From an uncultured Loktanella sp. (lineage in GTDB: Bacteria > Pseudomonadota > Alphaproteobacteria > Rhodobacterales > Rhodobacteraceae), in assembly GCA_937132065.1 (NCBI GenBank), contig CAKZNT010000038.1, positions 42,391-106,390 of the forward strand: a stretch of DNA of 64,000 nt, read 5' to 3'. The notes under the pieces were generated by a model. It was given only the letters and a program-made list of their open reading frames with translations. It was not told the DNA's origin and searched no databases. Position numbers and translations under genes: made by a program. Shown piece after piece: positions 37,572 to 45,765 of the stretch (its first letter is position 1; every line of letters starts with the position of its first letter).

Positions 37572-38831
37572 ATGAAGGTTGTTGTTATGGGTGCGGGCGT
37601 CATCGGCGTCACCACCGCGTATTATCTTGCCAAGCAGGGCGCCGAGGTTGTGGTTATTGACCGCCAGACCGGGCCGGGTCTTGAGACAAGCTACGCCAAC
37701 GCGGGCCAGCTGAGTTACGGCATGACATCTCCTTGGGCCGCACCGGGCATTCCGATGAAGGCCGTCAAATGGATGTTTATGAAGCGCCGACCGCTGATGA
37801 TCTGGCCGTTGATGAGCCCGACCATGTGGAAGTGGTGCGCGCAAATGGTTGGCAATTGCAACGAGGACGCCTATCGCATCAACAAAGGACGCATGGTGCG
37901 CGTATCCAGCTATTCGCGTGATGTGATGCCCGATTTGATCGCTGACACCGGCATTGAATATGACGGACGGCAGCAAGGCACATTGCAACTGTTCCGCACC
38001 GCTAAACAAATGAAGGCGTCCAAGGCGGATCAGGACATTCTGGCCGCATATGGCAGTCCCTACGAGGTGCTTGGCCGCGATGCCTGTATCGCAATCGAGC
38101 CTGCGCTGGGCGAAGTGCGCAACAAGTTTGTCGGTGGATTGCGCCTGACTGCTGACCGCACGGGCGACTGTCGTATGTTCACGATCGCGCTAACCGAAAA
38201 ATGCGTCGAATTGGGTGTGGAGTTCCAATACGGGCAGTCGATCAAATCAATCGCGATTGAGGATGGCAAGATTGCCGGCGTCAACACGGAAATCGCGGGC
38301 CGGATTACAGGTGATGCCTATGTCTGCGCCATGGGGAGCTATGCCACGGGCGTGCTAAACCCTATCGGGATCAAGCTGCCGGTTTATCCAGTAAAAGGGT
38401 ATTCAGTTACGCTGCCCGTGACCGATGACGCCTATGCGCCGCAATCCACGATCATGGACGAGACCCACAAGGTGGCGATCACCCGTCTTGGGGATCGGAT
38501 CCGCGTGGCGGGGCAGGCCGAGATTGCGGGGTATTCCAACCGGCTTGGCCCTCATGCAACAGACACGGTCAAACACGTGATCAACGACTTGTTCCCAAAG
38601 GGCGGCGATATTTCCAAGGCCGAGGGTTGGACGGGTCTGCGCCCGATGACGCCAGACGGCACGCCTGTGCTGGGCGCGACAAAATATGAAAACCTGTTTC
38701 TGAACACGGGGCACGGCACGCTCGGGTGGACGATGGCCTGTGGTTCTGGCCGCGCCGTTGCGGATGTTGTCATGGGCAAGATACCTGAAATTTCAATGGA
38801 TGGGCTGAGCGCTGAACGATACACGACCTGA
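37572..38831 (+). CDS. dadA: D-amino acid dehydrogenase small subunit
   Basis: A 419-residue DAO-family flavoprotein. The FAD motif is at the very N-terminus (VMGAGVIGVTTAYYLAKQG), followed by TSYANAGQLSYG, typical of DadA, and the C-terminal TGHGTLGWTMACGSGRAVAD. It oxidises D-alanine and other D-amino acids to 2-oxo acids and ammonia, feeding electrons to the respiratory chain at the inner membrane. It is a single gene; no alanine racemase follows. Confidence 0.93.
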   Translation: MKVVVMGAGVIGVTTAYYLAKQGAEVVVIDRQTGPGLETSYANAGQLSYGMTSPWAAPGIPMKAVKWMFMKRRPLMIWPLMSPTMWKWCAQMVGNCNEDAYRINKGRMVRVSSYSRDVMPDLIADTGIEYDGRQQGTLQLFRTAKQMKASKADQDILAAYGSPYEVLGRDACIAIEPALGEVRNKFVGGLRLTADRTGDCRMFTIALTEKCVELGVEFQYGQSIKSIAIEDGKIAGVNTEIAGRITGDAYVCAMGSYATGVLNPIGIKLPVYPVKGYSVTLPVTDDAYAPQSTIMDETHKVAITRLGDRIRVAGQAEIAGYSNRLGPHATDTVKHVINDLFPKGGDISKAEGWTGLRPMTPDGTPVLGATKYENLFLNTGHGTLGWTMACGSGRAVADVVMGKIPEISMDGLSAERYTT

Positions 38832-38864
38832 TCAAAGGTTGCGCGCTGCGTGAAGCAGCATTCT

Positions 38865-39221
38865 CTATGGAGTCGTATTCTTCGGGAAGATTCCGCAACC
38901 GATTATGCTGCTCGGAGCGCTTATCATCGTGGCCAGATCCGAGCCGAGGGCCGCTGCCAAAGCATCATGCAACGACAGGTCGGTTTTTATGGCTCGTTCT
39001 TGAATGTCGGGAGTATGTCCCTCTATCGCGAGTTCCCGAAGGGTTTCATGATCCCGCCGTAGATCAAGCAGCGCGTCAGCACTATTCGTGGCGATAATTT
39101 TCCGCGCGAACCAAAAAATAGTGTTCCTTGCGGCCTCGATCCGGGACCGTGAACAAACTGGGCGCCCTTTTTGTGTCTGCCCTAGAGCCCGCAATCCAAT
39201 CAGACCATCGACGGAAGCCAA
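38865..39221 (-). pseudogene. remnant, possibly of a GntR/FCD-type regulator
   Basis: A 118-codon open frame with protein-like composition (ALLDLRRDHETLRELAIEG, then DLSLHDALAAALGSDLATM). The order and spacing weakly resemble the helical FCD ligand domain of GntR regulators, which often adjoin TRAP transporter genes, but there is no DNA-binding domain. It overlaps the end of the decayed dctM gene in another frame. It is treated as debris; the family guess is weak. Confidence 0.3.
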
Positions 39222-39680
39222 AGCGAAACGGCGGGCATATCAGTCACCAAAAGCAAAGCACCCAAGATCGCAATGCAGAAGGGCCAAATCGATTTGAGCG
39301 CTTCTTCGATCTTGATTTTCCCGACGGCGTAGCCAACGAAAAGACAGGTTCCGACAGGTGGAATGCATAGCCCCGCGCCGAGGGTCATCAGCAAATAATG
39401 ATCGGGTTATCCGAAATCGTCACCAGTGCCTCACTCAGGCGTGCGGGAACCTGATAAAGTGCGAGGAGATAGGCAAACGAACTCGCGAATGCGATGAGGA
39501 TCATCACCATCGAAGCCGTGCACCGTGCTGGCAATCGCGCTTTTATAGGAGTGCCATGTCAGGCTCCGGTAGAAGAATGCGGTCAGCAAGATCGCATAAA
39601 TCGCGCCGGTTTCTGTTGCGGTGGTTGGTTAGGCCGCTGACGGGCCAAAACTGCTTGATGTTGGCCCGAGAATAAAACCG
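39200..39680 (-). pseudogene. TRAP transporter large permease (DctM) remnant
   Basis: The minus strand encodes scattered pieces of DctM in different frames. ATETGAIYAILLTAFFYRSL lies at about 39560-39630; MVMILIAFASSFAYLLALYQVP follows after a frameshift near 39530; and PPVGTCLFVGYAVGKIKIEE to the C-terminus WLPSMV is intact at 39200-39394. The stretch that should join NPII to GLCIPPVGT is missing and a stop lies there. This is therefore a frameshifted and internally deleted gene, with its N-terminal half lost entirely. Confidence 0.75.
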
Positions 39681-39687
39681 GGCCAAC
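39660..39687 (-). terminator. hairpin downstream of the PhyH gene
   Basis: A perfect 9-bp inverted repeat, GTTGGCCCG (39660-39668) and CGGGCCAAC (39679-39687), with a 10-nt loop. A third copy of the arm (CGGGCCAA near 39642) allows an alternative fold. It lies 69 bp beyond the PhyH stop on the minus strand. Confidence 0.6.
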
Positions 39688-39755
39688 ACCAATGTTCACT
39701 TTTGATTGCTGTGATGGGTAACAAGCACTCTCTTGGAAAGTCCTGCGAACTTGAC

Positions 39756-40550
39756 CTATCGCTGGTAGATCACAGGGAACCAATCTTCGCGCAAAACCTG
39801 ACCGGGCTTCATGTCATGGCCGGGAAACGGAGGGGATGTCGGCCCGGCGCGTTCGACATAGCGGGCATCGTCACCAACCAGTCGCAGAGAGAAGGCACGC
39901 CTGCGAGTCTCGGTTGTGTTGCCGCGTGCGCCGTGCAGCGTGCCGTAGTTAAATGCAACCGCATCGCCCGGCTCCATTTCCCACTCCATCACGTCCATGC
40001 CCTCTGCATCGGGGTCAGGGACGGGCATGTATTCGTCTTCGTTGGGGTAAAAGTTGGTTTCTGACAACCAGCGGGTCGGCAACACCGGCTTTTCCCAAGC
40101 ATGGCTGCCCGCGACACAGCGCAGGCTCGCGCCCTTCACAGGGTCCATCGGGGACCAGAAGCTGACGTTCTGTATGCCGTCTACAAAGTAGTAAGGGCCA
40201 TCCTGATGCCACGGGGTTGGCTTGGATGTGCCTGGTTCTTTGACAAGCACGTGATCGTGGAACACTTGCACCTTGTTGGAGCTCATCAAGTCAGCCGCGA
40301 CCTCTGCGGCAGGTGAGTTGCGGATCACATCTTCGAACTCCGAAATGCGGGTCCAGTTGCAGTAATCGTCAAAGAAGCGCCCGCCTTCGCCCTCTTTCAG
40401 GTTCTCGGCGGCATATGGGCCAGGCTCTGCCATGTTGCGCGCGATCCCTGCGCGCAGGGTCTCAACATGGTCTTTGAACAGCCCTTTGATAAGAACGACA
40501 CCGTCGCGCTGGAAGGTATCAATTTGATCTTGGGTGACGAGTGAATGCAT
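39756..40550 (-). CDS. phytanoyl-CoA dioxygenase (PhyH) family protein
   Basis: A 264-residue Fe(II)/2-oxoglutarate oxygenase. The iron site is His-x-Asp in PTPWHQDGPYYF and a distal His in TLHGARGNTTETRRRAFSLR, whose Arg is the usual 2-oxoglutarate contact. The substrate is unknown; family members hydroxylate fatty acyl-CoA, ectoine or small amines. It is divergent from a LysR regulator with a palindrome between, so it is probably that regulator's target. Confidence 0.88.
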   Translation of the reverse strand: MHSLVTQDQIDTFQRDGVVLIKGLFKDHVETLRAGIARNMAEPGPYAAENLKEGEGGRFFDDYCNWTRISEFEDVIRNSPAAEVAADLMSSNKVQVFHDHVLVKEPGTSKPTPWHQDGPYYFVDGIQNVSFWSPMDPVKGASLRCVAGSHAWEKPVLPTRWLSETNFYPNEDEYMPVPDPDAEGMDVMEWEMEPGDAVAFNYGTLHGARGNTTETRRRAFSLRLVGDDARYVERAGPTSPPFPGHDMKPGQVLREDWFPVIYQR

Positions 40551-40588
40551 GGGTAAATCCTTCTGTTTCCGTGACGCTATTGTGTTTA

Positions 40589-40607
40589 ATTATTAGTTTC
40601 CAATAAT
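40589..40607. promoter_or_regulatory. candidate LysR operator between PhyH and LysR genes
   Basis: ATTATT and AATAAT arms separated by 7 bp form a palindrome of LysR size. It overlaps the first possible ATG of the regulator (40606), which supports the downstream ATG as the real start. Confidence 0.4.
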
Positions 40608-40632
40608 GTTTGAGAATATTAGTATTAGCTTC

Positions 40633-41502
40633 ATGCTATATAACACACTGCGCCAATATGAATATATCGTCGGTATTGCCGATGCGGGTAGTCTGACAGG
40701 GGCCGCCGCAAAGCTGAACGTGTCGCAGCCATCCTTGTCTGTCGCCGTTACGCGGATCGAGGAGCGGCTGAAAAGCCCGATCTTTGTGCGCGGCAAGGGG
40801 GCGGCAATCCAGATTACCCCGTTCGGGCACAACATCATCGCCCAAGCCCGCAGGCTTCTCGATCTCGCTGCCAACCTTGAGGAGGATCAGGGGAACGCGC
40901 GGCCCTTTGTGCTTGGTTGCTTTGAGGACATCGCGCCGTGGTATCTTGCGCCCGCGCTGGATCAGCTCAACTCCCTATTCCCCGAGGCCACCTTTCAGGG
41001 GCGTGAGGCTCGGTTTTCCGATCTTGCGCGTGACCTTGCAGAGGGGCGCATGGATTGCGCAATCTCATATGACGTCGGCTTTGAAGATGGTTTCATGCGG
41101 CGCAAGATCAGGGAAATCGCCCCCGTCGCCTTTGTCGCGACGCATCATCCATTAGCGTCCAAGGCCAGTGTCGAACTTGCGGAACTGGTGGAACATCCGA
41201 TGATCCTCTTTAGCGAGGACTTGTCCGAAGGGTTTATGCGCCGCGTCTTCGAGCGGGTGAAACTGACACCCACAGTGGCGCAGCGTGTCGCTTCCCTTGA
41301 AATGATGCGCTCGCTTGCGGCGCACAACATCGGCGTTGGGATCAGCTACTCCTGTCCTCCGGGTAATATGAGTTATGACGGCAAAGCGTTGGTCACGATC
41401 CCGATTTCGACACCAGAAGCCTTAGCTGAGATCAATCTCATCTGGTCAGGATTACGTAAATGCGATGCCCCCTTCGAGGCGATCCTTGATGCGCTTGCCT
41501 GA
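40633..41502 (+). CDS. LysR-type transcriptional regulator
   Basis: A protein of about 289 residues with the LysR helix-turn-helix near the N-terminus (GSLTGAAAKLNVSQPSLSVAV) and a periplasmic-binding-like effector domain (VLGCFEDIAPWYLAPALDQL onward). It probably controls the divergent PhyH oxygenase. The ATG at 40633 is preferred; an ATG at 40606 would add MFENISISF and lies in a palindrome. Its stop is 4 bp from the convergent SLC13 gene stop. Confidence 0.87.
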   Translation: MLYNTLRQYEYIVGIADAGSLTGAAAKLNVSQPSLSVAVTRIEERLKSPIFVRGKGAAIQITPFGHNIIAQARRLLDLAANLEEDQGNARPFVLGCFEDIAPWYLAPALDQLNSLFPEATFQGREARFSDLARDLAEGRMDCAISYDVGFEDGFMRRKIREIAPVAFVATHHPLASKASVELAELVEHPMILFSEDLSEGFMRRVFERVKLTPTVAQRVASLEMMRSLAAHNIGVGISYSCPPGNMSYDGKALVTIPISTPEALAEINLIWSGLRKCDAPFEAILDALA

Positions 41503-41506
41503 CCAA

Positions 41507-43285
41507 CTATAGCGGCCAGACCCACAGTATCGCGGGCATGCCAACCGCGAGCACAAGCAATTCTAGTGGCAACCCTATCCGCCAATAATCGCCAAACCGA
41601 TATCCACCCGGTCCAAGGATGATCGTGTTGTTCTTATGCCCGATGGGCGTCAGGAATGCGCAGGATGCGGCGATTGCCACGGTCATCAGCCATGTATCGG
41701 GATTGGTTGCGGTGGCAGTTGCCAGCCCAAGCGCGATTGGCGCCGCGATCAACGTAGTCGCAACATTGTTTAGAAAATCCGAAAGCGTCATGGTCACGAC
41801 CATCAGCGCGAAAAGGGAAACCCACGTGGGGTAGCTGCTTGTCGCGCTCAGGATCTGGGTTGCAATCAACTCGGCGCCGCCCAAGCGCTCAAATGCCTCA
41901 GCCAGCGGGATCAGGCTCGCAAGTAGCACGATGACCTTCCATTCCACGGAAGCATAGACCTCGCGGCCCGACACAAGCCCGACACCGACAAAAGCGATGA
42001 CCGCTGCTGCAAGCGATACGGGCAATGAGCTAAATCCGAGCACAGCTGCGCCAATCGCCGCAAGAAATATCCCGATCGAGAGCCCTGCTTTTGATCGCTG
42101 CACCACTTGGGTCTCACGTCCATCAAGCGGCAACACCCCAAGCCAAGTCGCGGCCTGCGTGACCTTATCCGGTGACCCCAGAAGCAAGAGCACATCGCCC
42201 GGCTTGATCGTGAGCAAGCGGACGCGGTCCGTAAACTGCGTGCCGCTGCGCGATACCCCAAGCAAGGTAACAGAGTGCTGGTATAACAATTGCAGGCTGC
42301 GCGCCGTGCGCCCGTCGATCCGCGATCCCTCAGGCACAATCGCCTCTGTCAGAGTTAGCCCGCCAGAGGTGATTTTGCCTGTGTGTTTTTCAGAGCCGGA
42401 AAACTCAAGAGCACCTTGCCCCATAAACGCTTCGATAGATTTCGGCTCGCCTTCGACCACCAGAAAATCACCAGCTCGGATATCTTGACGCGCGGAGAAT
42501 CCCGCCAGCCGCTTGCCTCGGCGCACCAATCCCAGAATGTGAACGTCATGCTCGTCGGCGGCGGGGTAAAGTGCGCTGACGGTTGTGCCGTCCTCAAGGC
42601 TGTCGTCACCCACACGCAGCTCGGCAATATAGCGCCCTTTCTCAAGGGCCTCTTCCTGCCCGCGTGCGCCGTTTCGATCGGGCAATAGCCGCCAGCCAAA
42701 CAGCGACACGAATGCAATGCCTGCCAGTGCAATGATCAAGCCGACGGGGGTAAAGTCGAACATGCCAAATGGCGCACCAAGCGCATCTTGGCGGTATTCG
42801 GAAATGACGATGTTTGGTGGTGTCCCGATCAGCGTAATCATCCCGCCAAGGATCGTTGCGAACGAAAGCGGCATCAGGGTCTTGCTCGCTGCCCGCTTTG
42901 CCTTGCTGGCGGTATCAACATCAAGGGGCATCAGAATGGCGAGCGCGGCCACATTGTTAATCACCGCCGAAAGGCCCGCGCCCACAACGGCCATAACGGC
43001 AATATGAAGCGGCAGCGGGCGATCTGCATCAAGCAGGCGCATCGCGAGTTTCTCGATCGCGCCAGACCCGACAAGCCCGCGCGAGATAATCAACACCAGC
43101 GCGATGATTGCGACAGCAGAATGGCCAAACCCCGAGAACACTTCCGCCTTTGGAACCAACCCAAGCAGCGACGCCAGTATCAGCCCGCCAAATGCGACCA
43201 GATCATACCTGATCCGCCCCCAGACAAGCAGCACAAAAAGCGTCACAAATATCGCTAGAATTAACGTCTGGTCAGTTGGCATCAT
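41507..43285 (-). CDS. SLC13/DASS permease with two RCK_C domains
   Basis: A 592-residue membrane protein. The first membrane half has the DASS motif SAVINNVAALAILMPL; residues about 200-370 are two TrkA_C/RCK_C cytoplasmic domains (ISARQDIRAGDFLVVEGEP and the paired GSRIDGRTARSLQLLY...LTIKPGDVLLLLGSP). A second membrane half ends with SDFLNNVATTLIAAPIALG and FLTPIGHKNNTIILGPGGY. Such proteins take up sulfate, dicarboxylates or other anions. It is a single gene. Confidence 0.88.
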   Translation of the reverse strand: MMPTDQTLILAIFVTLFVLLVWGRIRYDLVAFGGLILASLLGLVPKAEVFSGFGHSAVAIIALVLIISRGLVGSGAIEKLAMRLLDADRPLPLHIAVMAVVGAGLSAVINNVAALAILMPLDVDTASKAKRAASKTLMPLSFATILGGMITLIGTPPNIVISEYRQDALGAPFGMFDFTPVGLIIALAGIAFVSLFGWRLLPDRNGARGQEEALEKGRYIAELRVGDDSLEDGTTVSALYPAADEHDVHILGLVRRGKRLAGFSARQDIRAGDFLVVEGEPKSIEAFMGQGALEFSGSEKHTGKITSGGLTLTEAIVPEGSRIDGRTARSLQLLYQHSVTLLGVSRSGTQFTDRVRLLTIKPGDVLLLLGSPDKVTQAATWLGVLPLDGRETQVVQRSKAGLSIGIFLAAIGAAVLGFSSLPVSLAAAVIAFVGVGLVSGREVYASVEWKVIVLLASLIPLAEAFERLGGAELIATQILSATSSYPTWVSLFALMVVTMTLSDFLNNVATTLIAAPIALGLATATATNPDTWLMTVAIAASCAFLTPIGHKNNTIILGPGGYRFGDYWRIGLPLELLVLAVGMPAILWVWPL

Positions 43286-43553
43286 TACTCGTTTCTTGCG
43301 CAGATTAGGTCAGACAGCTATGCGCCATACTTGGTTAAGCTATCAGAAACGCGATGCTTGCCTAGGCCTTGACGCAGATGCATCACGTTATGATGATGAC
43401 CGCTTGGTTGCGGGCGCGGCCAGTTACGCCGTGGCAGGTTTGACAGGGCACGAGATTGCCCTTACGACTAGACGTCTGGGGTCCGCAAGAACCCCGTGAG
43501 GCGCCAGCCTGATCTTGTCTCCTTCCAGTTTACCCCATTTTGGAGGCTATCAA

Positions 43554-44378
43554 ATGGCGTCGTTTAACGAAATCTCAATCGCAACTTTGGCACGTTTGGT
43601 GGGCACGCCCGACTGTCCCACCCTACTTGACCTGCGCATTGATCAGGACTTTGCGGATGATCCCCACCTTGTTCCGGGTGCATATCGCTACCCGTTCATG
43701 AATGTCTCTGATTTGGTCGATGACCTTAGGGGAAAACCGGTCATCGTCTATTGCCAAAAGGGTTTGAAGATCAGCCAAGGCGCAGCCGCCATTTTGCGGA
43801 CCCACGGGATTCAAGCAGATAGCCTTGAGGGAGGTCAATTCGCATGGCGCGATGCGGGGCATCCGATGGTGTTGGCGCGCAATCTACCACCCCTTGATAG
43901 CGCTGGGCGCACGGTTTGGGTCACGCGACACCGCCCGAAAATTGACCGCATAGCATGCCCGTGGCTGATACGGCGGTTCATCGATCCAAAGGCACAGTTC
44001 CTCTTTGTTGCGCCGTCACAGGTGACCAATGTCGCGGAGCGGTTCAATGCAACGCCATTTGATATTGAAGACGTCTTCTGGACCCATCGCGGCGACAGAT
44101 GCACGTTTGATACGATGATTGCCGCGTTCGGGATCGAGAACGAGGCGTTGGCGCGGCTCGCCAAGATCGTGCGCGCCGCAGATACCAACAATCACGGGCT
44201 TGCCCCCGAGGCGGCAGGGCTGCTTGCGGTATCGCTTGGCCTGTCACGCATGCACCGAGATGACCTTGCCCAACTTGATGCAGCGATGCCAGTTTACGAC
44301 GCACTTTATCGTTGGGCGCGTGATGCAACCAAAGAGGGGCACGACTGGCCTGCTGCTGCGGTGAAGGGAAAGCTATGA
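43554..44378 (+). CDS. rhodanese / ChrB-like chromate resistance protein
   Basis: A protein of about 274 residues with two parts. Residues 1-105 are a rhodanese-like domain (LLDLRIDQDF and active-site loop VIVYCQKGLKISQGAAAIL with Cys). Residues about 120-265 are the ChrB C-terminal chromate-resistance domain (WVTRHRPKIDRIACPWLIRRFIDP, then THRGDRCTFDTMI). GGAGG 7 nt before the ATG at 43554 fixes the start. It overlaps chrA in ATGA, so the two are one chromate or related oxyanion unit. Confidence 0.87.
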   Translation: MASFNEISIATLARLVGTPDCPTLLDLRIDQDFADDPHLVPGAYRYPFMNVSDLVDDLRGKPVIVYCQKGLKISQGAAAILRTHGIQADSLEGGQFAWRDAGHPMVLARNLPPLDSAGRTVWVTRHRPKIDRIACPWLIRRFIDPKAQFLFVAPSQVTNVAERFNATPFDIEDVFWTHRGDRCTFDTMIAAFGIENEALARLAKIVRAADTNNHGLAPEAAGLLAVSLGLSRMHRDDLAQLDAAMPVYDALYRWARDATKEGHDWPAAAVKGKL

Positions 44379-45649
44379 CAGGCACACAGACGCCATCGCT
44401 CGCTGACGCAACCCGCGTTTGGTTGAAAATCGGGGTCCTGTCGTTTGGCGGACCAGCCGCACAAATCGCCTTGATGCATAAAGAAGTGGTCGAGGATCGG
44501 CCTTGGCTCTCGGAACGTCAGTTTCTGAATGCGCTGAGTTTTTGCATGCTGCTGCCCGGACCTGAGGCAATGCAACTGGCGACCTACGCGGGATGGCGAC
44601 TGCATGGGACAATCGGCGGGCTCGTTGCGGGGCTTTTGTTCGTCATCCCGGGTGCGGCTGTTATCATGCTGCTTGCCGCAATCTATAGCGCCTTTGGCAA
44701 CATGCCGCTCGTTGAATCGCTCTTTTACGGGATCAAGGCTGCTGTGCTGGTTATCGTCGTCGAGGCACTCTTGCGGATCGCGAAAAAGGCGCTCTCGCAG
44801 AAACGGCATTGGCTGATTGCGGGGCTGACCTTTGTCGGGATTTTCTTTTTCTCCGTGCCATACCCGCTGATCGTTTTCTGCGCTGGCTTGGTGGGGTGGC
44901 TTTGGAGCGATCTTTCGGCTGACCTAGAGCCTATCGATATGGGCCACGTCAGCGCCCGCAAGACGCTCGCCACGATCACGACTTGGCTGGCGATCTGGCT
45001 GTTGCCATTGCTCGCGCTGACTTGGCTCGGTGCGCCTGACATTCTGACCGACGTCGGCGCATTCTTTTCCACATTGGCGGTTGTCACCTTTGGCGGGGCT
45101 TACGCCGTCTTGGCCTATATGGCGCAGGACGTGGTTGTGCAGTTCGGTTGGCTCACGGCAAGTGAAATGATCGATGCCCTCGGGCTAGCGGAAACCACGC
45201 CCGGGCCGCTGATCCTCGTGACGCAATTCGTCGGTTTTCTCGCAGGGTTCAAGGAGGGCGGCCTTCTGCTCGGGATCGGGGCGGCCCTTGTCGCACTTTG
45301 GGTAACCTTCGCACCGTGTTTTCTCTGGATCTTTGCGGGTGCGCCTTACATCGAATGGATTTCAAACCAGCCTCGGCTGAAAGGGGCGCTCACCGCGATC
45401 ACGGCGGCTGTTGTCGGGGTCATTTTGAACCTGTCCATCTGGTTCGCCTTGCATGTTCTGTTTGGCACAGTGGAGCAGCAACAGTTGGGGCCTGTGACCC
45501 TATGGCGGCCTGCGTTCGCGACGATCGAATGGCTTGCTGTCGGGCTTTTCGCACTCAGCGCATATCTGGCGTTCGGGCGGCATTGGGGGATCCCGAGTAT
45601 ACTATTGGTATCATCAATTCTCGGGGGTGCGCTTGGGCTGATGGTGTAA
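44375..45649 (+). CDS. chrA: chromate transporter
   Basis: A 424-residue efflux permease of the CHR family, long form, with two homologous halves. Each half begins with an FGG motif (VLSFGGPAAQIALMHKEVV and VVTFGGAYAVLAYMAQDVV) and has a matching GP motif (MLLPGPEAMQLATYAGW and ETTPGPLILVTQFVGF). It expels chromate by proton or sulfate coupling. It is translationally coupled to the rhodanese/ChrB-like gene. Confidence 0.93.
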   Translation: MTGTQTPSLADATRVWLKIGVLSFGGPAAQIALMHKEVVEDRPWLSERQFLNALSFCMLLPGPEAMQLATYAGWRLHGTIGGLVAGLLFVIPGAAVIMLLAAIYSAFGNMPLVESLFYGIKAAVLVIVVEALLRIAKKALSQKRHWLIAGLTFVGIFFFSVPYPLIVFCAGLVGWLWSDLSADLEPIDMGHVSARKTLATITTWLAIWLLPLLALTWLGAPDILTDVGAFFSTLAVVTFGGAYAVLAYMAQDVVVQFGWLTASEMIDALGLAETTPGPLILVTQFVGFLAGFKEGGLLLGIGAALVALWVTFAPCFLWIFAGAPYIEWISNQPRLKGALTAITAAVVGVILNLSIWFALHVLFGTVEQQQLGPVTLWRPAFATIEWLAVGLFALSAYLAFGRHWGIPSILLVSSILGGALGLMV

Positions 45650-45765
45650 GCCATCGGGTGATTGCGACCATCTGACTGTCGATTTCTTATCTTTTAATCG
45701 GTTTTTCATAAATTGGCCGCACAAGGGGGGTTCACAGGCCAAAGGGTCGTCCAGAGTTAGGTGTC

